Below are positions 56,046 through 64,000 of a stretch of 64,000 nt of DNA, in pieces; positions within the stretch are counted from its first letter, which is position 1; every line of letters starts with the position of its first letter. Source of the DNA: Acidimicrobiales bacterium (GTDB lineage: Bacteria; Actinomycetota; Acidimicrobiia; Acidimicrobiales; CADCSY01); the NCBI GenBank assembly GCA_030446545.1, contig JAUJNB010000004.1, forward strand, positions 84,882 to 148,881, read 5' to 3'. A model generated the notes under the pieces. It saw only the letters and a program-made list of their open reading frames with translations, ran no database searches and had not been told where the DNA came from. The translations under genes were made by a program, and so were the position numbers.

Positions 56046-56114
56046 GTCTGGTGTTTCGGACCACCAGGGCCTCACCTTGAGCGAAGCCGGTGGTGCGTCG
56101 AGCGGAGCGAGCGG

Positions 56115-56894
56115 TCAGCGGAGATCGGCCAACAGACTGACCACCGCGGTCAAGTTGAAGGCCACGTGGGCCCAGATGGCGGGACCGAGTCGCCCCGTGC
56201 GCACGGTGAGCAGGGCTGCGACCACCCCGAAGGCGATCAGCGCCGGCAGGTCGTAGAACTGGAAGTGGATGACGCCGAAGAGGAGCGAGGAGCCGGCGAC
56301 GGCCCATCCCGTCCCCATACGGTGCTCGAGGGCCCGCAGCCAGAGGCCGCGGTAGAACAGCTCTTCGAACAGAGGCGCAGCCACGGCCACGATGGCCACG
56401 AGCAGGACGACGCCCAACGTGTCGGTGGCGCTGGCCGTCAGCTCCTCGGCGCTGGTTCCCACCTGCTCGGGGTCGATCCCGAGCAGGGGGAAGACCAGCG
56501 AGATGGCCACGACCAGCACCAACTGGGTGGCGAAGCCGACGAGGAGGCCGAGGGGTACGTCGCGTCCGCGCATCGACAGCCCGAAATCGGCGGCCAGGCT
56601 GCGTCGTCCCTTGGCGTAGGTCGACCACAGCGGCGCCCCCAACAGCCCGGCCCACAAGGGGACCTGCAGGAGGGCGACGGTGCTCAGCGACGCGCCGACG
56701 AAGTCGACCCGGCCCGACGCCATCAGCACGGCCGACCCGATGAGCGCCGGCACGAAGAGGGTGAGGGCGGTGCCGAGCACGGCGTCGCCCATGCCCCAGC
56801 GGACGGGGACATGGTCGGGGCTGGCCACGATCGGGTCCAGGGGCCCCCAATCGGGTGCCGTTCCCGGGGCCGGAGTTCGCTCCTCGGGCGACAT
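56115..56894 (-). CDS. CPBP family intramembrane glutamic endopeptidase
   Basis: A 259-residue membrane protein with about seven helices. The ABI/CPBP motifs are FEELFYRGLWLRALE (paired glutamates and the arginine), LLFGVIHFQF (histidine) and WAHVAFNLTA (histidine and asparagine). Such proteases, related to Rce1, cleave within membranes or process bacteriocins or prenylated proteins; the target here is unknown. Upstream lies a tandem-repeat stretch and DUF3499. Confidence 0.9.
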   Translation of the reverse strand: MSPEERTPAPGTAPDWGPLDPIVASPDHVPVRWGMGDAVLGTALTLFVPALIGSAVLMASGRVDFVGASLSTVALLQVPLWAGLLGAPLWSTYAKGRRSLAADFGLSMRGRDVPLGLLVGFATQLVLVVAISLVFPLLGIDPEQVGTSAEELTASATDTLGVVLLVAIVAVAAPLFEELFYRGLWLRALEHRMGTGWAVAGSSLLFGVIHFQFYDLPALIAFGVVAALLTVRTGRLGPAIWAHVAFNLTAVVSLLADLR

Positions 56895-56930
56895 CGCCGC
56901 CCACGCTAGGCCCTGGGCGGGGCGGCGACG

Positions 56931-56983
56931 CTCAGACGGCCACTCTCAGACAGCCACTCTCAGACGGCCACTCTCAGACGGCG
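56931..56983. repeat. 14-bp tandem repeat, nearly four copies
   Basis: Unit CTCAGACGGCCACT repeated three times (one copy with a G-to-A change) and a partial fourth. It begins in the gap before the CPBP gene and its last unit contains the stop codon of the DUF3499 gene (56974-56976). Confidence 0.9.
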
Positions 56984-57249
56984 ACGCGTGCGAAGGGCGA
57001 GGGAGGGGCCCGCCGGTCGCTGCGGGTCCAACCGGACGGTACTCCGAGGTTGTCGGCATGGGTGTCGCACAGGTCGTAGCCGGCCGGGGAGGCCTCGGCG
57101 TCGAGCTGGTCGATCCACGCCGAGCGGTTGGCGTAGTCGTAGGTCATGGTGGCCGAGGCCACCTCGTCGCAACCCTGACGGGCACACAGACGAGGCCGGA
57201 TGGCGACCGCAGGGCGACGGTTCCCGAGCACAGGACGGCTGCTTCCCAT
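56974..57249 (-). CDS. DUF3499 family protein
   Basis: A 91-residue protein. RPRLCARQGCDEVASATMTY and DYANRSAWIDQLDAEASPAG, then YDLCDTHADNLGVPSGW, match the DUF3499 pattern with a cysteine pair plus CDTH, likely binding zinc. In mycobacteria DUF3499 (Rv3258c, from memory) lies beside the phosphomannomutase gene, as roughly here. ATG 57249 is chosen to give the usual short N-terminus. The stop lies inside a 14-bp repeat array. Confidence 0.9.
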   Translation of the reverse strand: MGSSRPVLGNRRPAVAIRPRLCARQGCDEVASATMTYDYANRSAWIDQLDAEASPAGYDLCDTHADNLGVPSGWTRSDRRAPPSPFARVAV

Positions 57250-57352
57250 GTATTCGAGGCTACCCCTGGGTTCTACGTCGGTGGGGGATGCCGAGGGAGA
57301 CCGCGATCGGCTTGCTGCCTGCGGCAGCCAATCGGACCCGTAGCATGGGGCC

Positions 57353-59248
57353 ATGGTCCCCCAGTCCCCCAAGCCGCCTCCTCGCGACGCGCGCGACGCC
57401 CGTCGCTTCAGCCGGCCCGGGCGTCCCGAACAGGGGTGGCCCCGCTGGGGCGCGTGGGTCGGGCTCGGCGTGGTGCTCTCGTTCTTCTTGATGAGCGGAT
57501 TGTTCTCGGCCAACGACGCCGAACCGGAGAGCTACTCCGACCTGCGCCAGCAGGTGACCGAGGACAAGATCGCCTCGATCACCTTCAACACCACCAACAA
57601 CCAGATCGTGGCCGAGACCACCGGCGGCGACCCGGTCATCAGCAGCGCCACGGCGGAGCTGTTCGCGGCCGACACCGACCTGTTCGAGGAACACGAGGTC
57701 GAGTACCGCACCGACACCCCCACCCCCAACCTCTTCACCAGTCTCCTGCCGTTCCTCCTGCCCGTGGTCGTGCTGGTGGGCTTCTTTGCCTGGATGCAGC
57801 GTCGGGCCCAGGGCCAGATGGGCGGCATCATGCAGATCGGGCGGTCCAAGGCCAAGACCTACTCCACCGAGAAGCCGGGCACCACCTTCGACGACGTGGC
57901 CGGCTACGACGGCGTCAAGCAGGAGATCCGCGAGGTAGTCGACTTCCTGAAGTCGCCCCAGCGCTTCGCCACCATCGGCGCCCGCATCCCGAAGGGTGTC
58001 CTGCTGGTCGGCCCTCCGGGCACGGGCAAGACCCTCATCGCCCGGGCCGTGGCCGGCGAGGCGGGGGTGCCCTTCCTGTCGGTCACCGGCTCGGACTTCA
58101 TGGAGATGTTCGTGGGTGTGGCCATCATCTTCGTCGACGAGATCGACTCCATCGGCCGCAAGCGGGGCGCCGGCCTCGGTGGTGGCCACGACGAGCGGGA
58201 GCAGACCCTCAACCAGATGCTCTCGGAGATGGACGGCTTCGAGGCCACCGAGGGCATCGTGATGATGGCCGCCACCAACCGGCCCGACATCCTCGATCCC
58301 GCCCTGCTGCGTCCCGGCCGCTTCGACCGCCAGGTGGTGGTGCCCCTGCCCGAGTGCGAAGAGCGCCTCGCCATCCTGCGGGTGCACAGCAAGGACAAGA
58401 AGCTGGCGGAGGACGTCGACCTGGTCACCGTGGCCAAGGGGACACCGGGAATGAGCGGCGCCGACCTGTCCAACCTGGTGAACGAGGCGGCGCTGTTCGC
58501 CGTGCGCCGCGACGCCAAGCAGGTCCACATGGAGGACTTCGAGTCGGCGCGCGACCGGATGCTCATGGGCCAGCGCCGGGAGTCGATGGCGCTGTCGGAC
58601 GTGGAGAAGGAGATCGTCGCCTACCACGAGGGCGGCCACGCCGTGTGCGCCGCCGTGCTCACCCACGCCGATCCCCTCCACAAGGTGACCATCCTCCCGA
58701 GCGGCATGGCGTTGGGCGTCACCCAGCAGCTCCCCGAGGAGCGCCACCTCTACCGTCAGAACTACATCGAGGACTCGCTCGTGGTGCGCCTCGGCGGGCG
58801 GATCGCCGAGGAGCTGGTGTTCGGCGTGATCTCCACCGGAGCCAACAACGACCTCATGGGCGCCACCGAGCTGTCGCGCAAGATGGTGCGGGAGTGGGGC
58901 ATGAGCGAGCGGGTCGGCCCGATGGCCTGGGGCGGCCAGGGCCAGGTGTTCCTCGGCGAGGACCTGATGCACAGCCGTGAGTACTCCGACGAGACTGCCC
59001 GGGTCATCGACGAAGAGGTCGAGCGGATCCTTCGCGAGCAGGAGGACCGCTGCCGCGACACCCTGCGCCACTACCGGCCGGGCCTCGACGCGGTGGCCGC
59101 CGCCCTGCTCGAGCAGGAGACGATCGGCGGCGACGAGGTGAGGCGCCTGATCCACGAGGCCCAGCGCAGCGCCGACGACGGCTACCGCAGCGACCCAGCC
59201 GCTCCGGCGACGCCCGAGCGCGCCGAGCTGCGCCCCGCCCGCTCCTGA
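57353..59248 (+). CDS. ftsH: ATP-dependent membrane protease FtsH, missing a segment of the AAA core
   Basis: A 631-residue AAA protease. Two N-terminal helices ([34 protein letters not shown]), Walker [17 protein letters not shown] near residue 220, pore loop MEMFVGV, Walker [23 protein letters not shown] and the zinc site YHEGGHAV near 425 are seen. However, MFVGV is joined directly to AIIFVDEID. The helix normally between them (GASRVRDLF...AP, about 17 residues) is missing, in frame, at 58120/58121. The C-terminus (VRRLIHEA) is normal. With this gap the ATPase core should not fold properly. The missing 51 bases may be an assembly deletion. Confidence 0.93.
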   Translation: MVPQSPKPPPRDARDARRFSRPGRPEQGWPRWGAWVGLGVVLSFFLMSGLFSANDAEPESYSDLRQQVTEDKIASITFNTTNNQIVAETTGGDPVISSATAELFAADTDLFEEHEVEYRTDTPTPNLFTSLLPFLLPVVVLVGFFAWMQRRAQGQMGGIMQIGRSKAKTYSTEKPGTTFDDVAGYDGVKQEIREVVDFLKSPQRFATIGARIPKGVLLVGPPGTGKTLIARAVAGEAGVPFLSVTGSDFMEMFVGVAIIFVDEIDSIGRKRGAGLGGGHDEREQTLNQMLSEMDGFEATEGIVMMAATNRPDILDPALLRPGRFDRQVVVPLPECEERLAILRVHSKDKKLAEDVDLVTVAKGTPGMSGADLSNLVNEAALFAVRRDAKQVHMEDFESARDRMLMGQRRESMALSDVEKEIVAYHEGGHAVCAAVLTHADPLHKVTILPSGMALGVTQQLPEERHLYRQNYIEDSLVVRLGGRIAEELVFGVISTGANNDLMGATELSRKMVREWGMSERVGPMAWGGQGQVFLGEDLMHSREYSDETARVIDEEVERILREQEDRCRDTLRHYRPGLDAVAAALLEQETIGGDEVRRLIHEAQRSADDGYRSDPAAPATPERAELRPARS

Positions 59249-59271
59249 GTCGCTGAACCGGTTCGGGCTGC

Positions 59272-59739
59272 TCAGCGTCCGGTCTCCGGCGCGCCCGCGC
59301 TGCCGGAAGCCTCGGAGGGGTCGCGGCGCACATCGGCCACGGCAGCCCACAGGTCGGTCGCCGTCGGGGGGCCGACGAAGCTGGCCCGCACCACCCCGGC
59401 GGCGTCGGCCACCACCAGGCACGGGACGGCGTCGATGCCGTAGCGGCGGTGCAGCTCGGGCTCGGCGCCGACCTCCACCTCCTGCACCGCCACCTCGGCG
59501 CTCTCGAGGGGCAGGGCCCGGGCCACCGCTCCCGCACAGGAGTCGCAGGTGGACGACGTGAACACCGCCACCAGCCACGTCGCCTCGGCTCGGGCGAAGT
59601 CCGACCGGTCGAGCTGGGTGGGAACGGCCCAGCGGGCCTGGGTGGGGGCATCGACCCGGCGCCGGTCGAGCACCAACGCCACCACCACGGCGAGGGCCAC
59701 GAGCACGGCGGCGACAACCAAACGCTCCACCGGGATCAC
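59272..59739 (-). CDS. Membrane-anchored thioredoxin-like protein
   Basis: About 155 residues from GTG 59739. One N-terminal helix (RLVVAAVLVALAVVVALVLD) anchors a thioredoxin-fold domain with FTSSTCDSCAGAVARALP (a CDSC redox motif) and the cis-proline line YGIDAVPCLVVADAAGVV. The two cysteines of CxxC are both present. It may act in extracytoplasmic disulfide exchange or protect the wall. The longer open frame upstream is a shadow. Confidence 0.85.
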   Translation of the reverse strand: MIPVERLVVAAVLVALAVVVALVLDRRRVDAPTQARWAVPTQLDRSDFARAEATWLVAVFTSSTCDSCAGAVARALPLESAEVAVQEVEVGAEPELHRRYGIDAVPCLVVADAAGVVRASFVGPPTATDLWAAVADVRRDPSEASGSAGAPETGR

Positions 59740-59770
59740 GGTAACGACCCCTCGGCCGTCGACGCGGCGA

Positions 59771-61195
59771 TCAGGCCTCGGGTACCCCGATGAGCGTCGA
59801 GATGCCCGGGGCGCCCGCCGGTGACAGGTCGCGCTCGACCACCACCGGGCCGTCGGCCTCCACGACCAGGGGCAAGGGGGAGCGCTCGAGCGACGCGGCC
59901 ATGTCGAGCACCCGGCGCTGGGCCGGGCCGAGCTCGAGATCCTGGAGGCCGGGGACGGCCAGCGGGGCGCCCGACGCCAGGGCGGTGACCGAGAACCGCA
60001 CGGGCTCGGCCCCGGGGTTGTGCACCACCAGACGCTCGGCGACGCCGTCGGCCCCCGGACCGGTGGCGAGCACCCAGCGCTCGGCCACCAGCGGCGACCC
60101 GAGCATCGACGACCACCCACGCCGTGACGACGGCGAGGTGCCCGCCAGCTCCCGCTCGGCGACCACCGGCACCCCGTTGATCGAGCGCACCGTGGACGAG
60201 TGGCCCGTCCCCCCGGGGACGGAGCTGCTCTCGGCGGCATCGACGACCAGCTGCGAGCGGGCCGGAACGGTCCGCTCCACGGGTATCGGCACCTCGCCGC
60301 TGTCGGGCACCACCTCGATGATGACCACCGCATCTCGATCGCCGGGGTTGAACAGGCGCCAGCGCTCGGTGAGGCCCTCCTGGTGGAGCCCGGCGGGGAA
60401 GGTCCACGACTCGGCCGGCGCGGGAGCGGCCAACGCCAGGGACACGCCGGTGCGACCCTCGCTGCCGTCGAACGACTGGAGGCGGTCGACGACGAGGCGT
60501 CCCCGCCGGGCCACCACCGCCGTGGCGGTGACCGCACGCCGGCGCACGAGCTCGCTCACGTTCACCCGGGTGGCCGACCGGGCCCGCACCGGCAGGCCCT
60601 GCAGGGCGTCGGGCTGGTCACGGCCCTGCTCGGTGGCGAAGCTCACATCGACGATGGCGTCGTCGGGGAAGGGGTTGAACAGCACCAGCACCTGGGCCGC
60701 GTCCCGCGCCGTCGTGCCGTTGGCCAGGTACCAGCGGTCCGAGGCTGCCGAGGCGCACGGGGCCAGACCCCTCCCTCGGGCGCTCTCGGCCTCGTGCTCG
60801 ACGGTGACGCCCCCACCGTCGAGCTCCACGATGGCCGACACGCCGCCAGCACGGACGACGTCGCCGGCGACCAGGCGCAGCGCCTGGTGCGGTCCGAGCT
60901 CGACCGGCCTGTCGACGGGATTCCCCTCGTCGGGCACCCAGGTCACCGTCCCCGAGCGGGGCGAGGCCGTCCCGTTGGCCACCGTCACGCTGAGGTCGGC
61001 CTGACCGTCGGCCGCCGTGGCGCTGGCGGCGCAGAACCACGCCGACGACAACGCCGACGCTCCACCTGCGGTGGGCATGGCGATGCTGGCGACATCGCCG
61101 AGCGGACGGGGTGCCCCGTCGTCGACCTCGACCAGGGCCAGGGCCGCCAACGCGGCCACCACCAGGACGAGGATCGGGAGCCGGCGTGGGCTCAT
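59771..61195 (-). CDS. DUF5719 family secreted protein
   Basis: A 474-residue protein from ATG 61195. A signal anchor (LPILVLVVAALAALALVEVD) is followed by repeats of a beta-sandwich unit that starts with lines such as SSAWFCAASATAADGQADLS, WYLANGTTARDAAQVLVLFN, WTFPAGLHQEGLTERWRLFN and WVLATGPGADGVAERLVVHN. Four or so such repeats match DUF5719. In actinobacteria this gene usually accompanies a membrane GT2, as here, where its start overlaps the stop of that gene (ATGA). The function is unknown but probably in envelope glycan assembly. Confidence 0.88.
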   Translation of the reverse strand: MSPRRLPILVLVVAALAALALVEVDDGAPRPLGDVASIAMPTAGGASALSSAWFCAASATAADGQADLSVTVANGTASPRSGTVTWVPDEGNPVDRPVELGPHQALRLVAGDVVRAGGVSAIVELDGGGVTVEHEAESARGRGLAPCASAASDRWYLANGTTARDAAQVLVLFNPFPDDAIVDVSFATEQGRDQPDALQGLPVRARSATRVNVSELVRRRAVTATAVVARRGRLVVDRLQSFDGSEGRTGVSLALAAPAPAESWTFPAGLHQEGLTERWRLFNPGDRDAVVIIEVVPDSGEVPIPVERTVPARSQLVVDAAESSSVPGGTGHSSTVRSINGVPVVAERELAGTSPSSRRGWSSMLGSPLVAERWVLATGPGADGVAERLVVHNPGAEPVRFSVTALASGAPLAVPGLQDLELGPAQRRVLDMAASLERSPLPLVVEADGPVVVERDLSPAGAPGISTLIGVPEA

Positions 61196-64000
61196 GCTCG
61201 CCGGCGGAGGCGCCAGCCGCGAGCCACGAGCGTCGCCGTCCCCACCCACAGGGCGACCTGACCGGCCACCACGAGCCATCGCAGCGGCGAGGTGCGGTAG
61301 CCCAGGCTGGCCTCGGCGCTCCCGCCGCCGCCAGGGGCGTCGGGCGGGGAGACGAAGCTGTTGGCCCATCCGAAGCCCCGCTGGTGGGGGCTCACCTCGT
61401 CATCGATGCGAAGCTGCCACCGGGGGGAGAACGCCTCGGCGAGGTGGAGGGGGCCGGGCGCGACCGAACCCACGAAGCGGACGGGTGAGCGGACCTCGGC
61501 GAGCACCGGCTGCGACGACGACAGGTCGAGGCCCACCGTGGCCTCGAAGGGCGCGGGGGCCAGGAGCGCCTCGCTCAGCTCCCCCGCTCGGTCGTCACCG
61601 GCGCCCACCGACAGGGCCGCCCGCGCCGGCACCCAGGCGGCGTTCTGGTAGATGGTCAGGGCGGGGTCGACGTCGACGCTGCGCAGGTCGAGCTGCTGGG
61701 CCAGGGTCGCCCGCAGCCCTTCGTCCAGAGGACGACGCAGCGCTCCGCTGCGCGCCGGCGCCGCCTCCTCGGCCAGGACCAGGTAGCGGATCCCGAGGGG
61801 TCCGAGGAGCCGGCCCAGCCGCTGGGTGTCTCCGTCGGCGGCGAGGCGCACCGCTCCCGCCACCAGCGCCGTGGCCGGTCCCGACGAGGTGGCCCAACGC
61901 TCGGTGATGTCGGCGTCGCCACTGCGGGACAGCCCGTAGGCGAGGTGGTCACCCAGACGGTGGCCGGCGACAGGGAGCACGTCGGGGTCGCCCAGCCACA
62001 GCACCCGGTAGGCGCCCTGGTCTCGCAGCTCGGGGCCATCCATGAAGCCGAGGGTGCGACTGAAGTCGCTGTCGGGGGCGTCCCAGTCGCCGTCGATGGC
62101 GGCCACGGCCACGGGGACGGTGGCGAGGGCGACGCCGGACGCCGCCACCAGGGAGGCCACCTGACGCAGCCCGAAGCGGTACCCACGAAGGTCACGCTCG
62201 AACGACACCATGCCGAGCGCGGCGGCGAGCGCCAGGGCGGCGGCGGCCGGGGCGAGCAGCACCTCGGCCGGGGGCAGCGGCAGACCGGTGAGGCCCCGTC
62301 CGCCGGCCCACACCAGCGCCCAGCAGGCCAGGGCGACGAGCCACAGCCGGGCCGCCCAGGTGAAGCGCCACCCCCGTCCGATGACCAGGGCCAGGGCGGC
62401 GGCGAGGGGGACGGCCCACCCGAGGGCGGAGAGCCCGACCGTGCCGGTCTCGAGACGCAGCAGCTGGCCCACGCCGAGATCATCGGTGCCGAGCGGCGAG
62501 ATGCCGGCCATGGCCGCCCACCCCCCGGCGCTCGGCAGGAACTCCGAGCTCCAGGGCAGGTGCAGCCCGAGGGCGACCAGCGATGCCCCGGCAGCCACGG
62601 CGAGCGCTCGGAGGCTGCTGGCGGCACCACCAACGAGCAGCGAGGCGATCACCATGGCCACGGCGATCACGGGGACGAAGACCACGACCAGGGGCACGAA
62701 GGCGGCCACCACGGCGACGAGCAGCCCGAGCGGGAGCACAGCCCGCCACAGGCCCTGCCAGCCGCTCGAGTCGCCCTGGTGGCCGAAGGGCTCCTCGTCG
62801 AAGGCGACGAGGAGGCGGGCGAGGATCCACGGGGCAGCGGCGTAGAGCACCAGCCCGTCCCAGCGTCCTCGGGCGAGGGCGTCGTAGGGAAGGGGGACCA
62901 CGGCGTACACCACGAGACCCACGGCCCGGGCCCGCGGCGACGCCAGGCCGCGGGTGAGTCGCCAGGCGCCGGCCAGGCCGGCCGGCAGGGCGCCGAGCAC
63001 CAGGACCTGTTGCAGGAGTCCCATCGCCCCGAGGAACAGCGTCCCCGCCAGCCCGAGGAGGGCGAAAGCGGTCGGGGCCGGAGCCTCGGAGCCCAGCCCG
63101 GCGGTGTTCCAGCCGTTGAGGTAACGGCCCAGCAGCGAGAACGGGCCCTGGTCGAAGGGGATCAGGCTGGCGAAGGCGGGGAGCGGCTCGCCGATCAGCT
63201 CGCGCGTGCCGATGAGCACGACCATGGCGACGAGCACACACGCCACCAGGGCGAGGCGCCGGGGGCCGGCCTGCAGCGAGCCGGTGATGCCCCGGCCGGC
63301 GTCGGCCAGCGACTGGCGCACCCGGTCGCCCCCGCCGAGCTCTCCTCGCAGGTATGCACTGATCCGGGCGCTGCCACCACCCTGCAGTCGCCTGATCTCG
63401 ACGTCGCGCAGCCCCCGTACGGCGCGGAGCTGGCGCCGGCGCCGGCGCAGGTCGCCCACACGGCGCAGGTTCCACGACCAGGCCCCCAACACGTCGATCG
63501 ACTGCGCCACCTGCCCGGCGGCGAGGGCGTAGACCGCCTCCACCAGGGTGAGGACGATGGCCTGGGGCACGACCCGCACCAGGTGGAACCAGCTGTAGCA
63601 GGTGAGCATCGTGCGCAGCCGGTGGCGGGCGAAGAGCCGGCGGCGATCGTCGACCCCGCGTCGCGCGCTCAGCTCCTCGCGGTGCTGGACCCGAGCGGCC
63701 GGCACCACCACCACCCGGGAGCCGGCCACGTGCGCCCGCCAACAGAGGTCGAGGTCGTCGCCCAGGAAGGTGATGGCGGGGTCGAACCCGCCGAGGGTGG
63801 CGAACAGGTCAGCTCGCACCAGGGTGCACGCCCCGGGGACGGCGAACACGTCGCGGACCCGGTCGTGCTGCTCCTGGTCGAGCTCGCCCCGCTCGACCAG
63901 GGGGGTCATCACCCCGGTCTTGTCGGCCGACAGCCCCACCTGGAGCAGGGCCTGGGGCTCCCCCCAGCACACCAGCTTCGGCCCCGCCACACCGGCGTTG
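61192..64000 (-). CDS. Membrane GT2 glycosyltransferase (C-terminal part; continues past the right edge)
   Basis: At least 935 residues, N-terminus beyond the window. The visible start lies inside a GT-A domain: ACTLVRADLFATLGGFDPAI and FLGDDLDLCWRAHVAGSRVV, with the ED-type DDLDLCWRA motif. A basic region follows, and then about ten membrane helices (for example VLVLGALPAGLAGAWRLTRG; LGLLVAVVAAFVPLVVVFVP). A large exterior beta domain follows, with a last helix before WRLRRRA. It resembles WbbL-like actinobacterial transferases fused to a GT-C-like membrane module. Likely role: wall or capsule glycan. The ATG at 63990 is internal and not the true start. Confidence 0.85.
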   Translation of the reverse strand, partial: NAGVAGPKLVCWGEPQALLQVGLSADKTGVMTPLVERGELDQEQHDRVRDVFAVPGACTLVRADLFATLGGFDPAITFLGDDLDLCWRAHVAGSRVVVVPAARVQHREELSARRGVDDRRRLFARHRLRTMLTCYSWFHLVRVVPQAIVLTLVEAVYALAAGQVAQSIDVLGAWSWNLRRVGDLRRRRRQLRAVRGLRDVEIRRLQGGGSARISAYLRGELGGGDRVRQSLADAGRGITGSLQAGPRRLALVACVLVAMVVLIGTRELIGEPLPAFASLIPFDQGPFSLLGRYLNGWNTAGLGSEAPAPTAFALLGLAGTLFLGAMGLLQQVLVLGALPAGLAGAWRLTRGLASPRARAVGLVVYAVVPLPYDALARGRWDGLVLYAAAPWILARLLVAFDEEPFGHQGDSSGWQGLWRAVLPLGLLVAVVAAFVPLVVVFVPVIAVAMVIASLLVGGAASSLRALAVAAGASLVALGLHLPWSSEFLPSAGGWAAMAGISPLGTDDLGVGQLLRLETGTVGLSALGWAVPLAAALALVIGRGWRFTWAARLWLVALACWALVWAGGRGLTGLPLPPAEVLLAPAAAALALAAALGMVSFERDLRGYRFGLRQVASLVAASGVALATVPVAVAAIDGDWDAPDSDFSRTLGFMDGPELRDQGAYRVLWLGDPDVLPVAGHRLGDHLAYGLSRSGDADITERWATSSGPATALVAGAVRLAADGDTQRLGRLLGPLGIRYLVLAEEAAPARSGALRRPLDEGLRATLAQQLDLRSVDVDPALTIYQNAAWVPARAALSVGAGDDRAGELSEALLAPAPFEATVGLDLSSSQPVLAEVRSPVRFVGSVAPGPLHLAEAFSPRWQLRIDDEVSPHQRGFGWANSFVSPPDAPGGGGSAEASLGYRTSPLRWLVVAGQVALWVGTATLVARGWRLRRRA

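Noticed and set aside
56931..56983. CRISPR-like array
   Set aside because: Units are contiguous with no spacers and no cas genes are near.
57260..59578. Minus-strand open frame of 772 codons across ftsH
   Set aside because: Antisense shadow; ftsH motifs on the plus strand are certain.

Overview
The window is high-GC DNA from an actinobacterium, most likely of the class Acidimicrobiia or a close relative. This is inferred from gene content, not from a marker tree. Actinobacterial family signatures include DUF3263, LytR_C, DUF3499, DUF5719, DUF2993 and DUF427 proteins, a class E-like sortase, a tadZABC-type pilus operon, a CIRCE-controlled lone groEL, GpgS, Ku, and a manB/SIS/ahcY neighbourhood resembling the mycobacterial one.

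Layout. 1-5.1 kb: a leftward set with Ku (cut by the edge), an S9 peptidase and two hypotheticals, then DUF427, DUF2993 and an orphan LarE. 5.2-10.2 kb: a complete branched-chain amino-acid (Liv-type) ABC importer in which LivM and LivG are one polypeptide. 10.3-15.6 kb: ChdC/HemQ, FdhD, a SpoIID-like protein, and groEL with its CIRCE operator. 15.6-22.9 kb: compatible-solute and glycerate genes (gpgS, glycerate kinase, otsA, otsB) around a broken BtuF-like gene and an AI-2E transporter. 22.9-26.0 kb: LytR_C, DUF3263, tRNA-Thr and a three-gene envelope or stress operon (coiled coil, holin-like, DUF3618). 26-33.5 kb: a STAS protein, a sortase with its probable cargo, the Tad pilus operon and a 24-residue microprotein. 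33.5-39.2 kb: RsgA, a SARP-type ATPase regulator and an overlapping FAD oxidase.

39.5-48.1 kb is accessory DNA. It holds an SF1 helicase with a C-terminal nuclease-like domain, followed by a graveyard of pseudogenes: IS630, a subtilase, and two IS21 IstB remnants. The graveyard lies between a truncated copy of the selenocysteine tRNA gene (43.0 kb) and the intact tRNA-Sec (48.0 kb). This looks like an old integration at selC.

48.1-64 kb returns to core genes: YczE-like protein, S-adenosylhomocysteinase, PGI/PMI, Trm112, phosphomannomutase, a large GT-C-like membrane protein, CPBP protease, DUF3499, FtsH, a thioredoxin-like protein, DUF5719 and a large membrane glycosyltransferase running off the right edge.

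A recurring oddity is indels in genes expected to be intact: a 28-bp tandem duplication frameshifts groEL, about 17 codons are missing from the ftsH AAA core, and single-base shifts break ahcY, gpgS, the yczE-like gene and the btuF-like gene. Part of this is probably consensus or assembly error. The decay in the selC island looks genuine.
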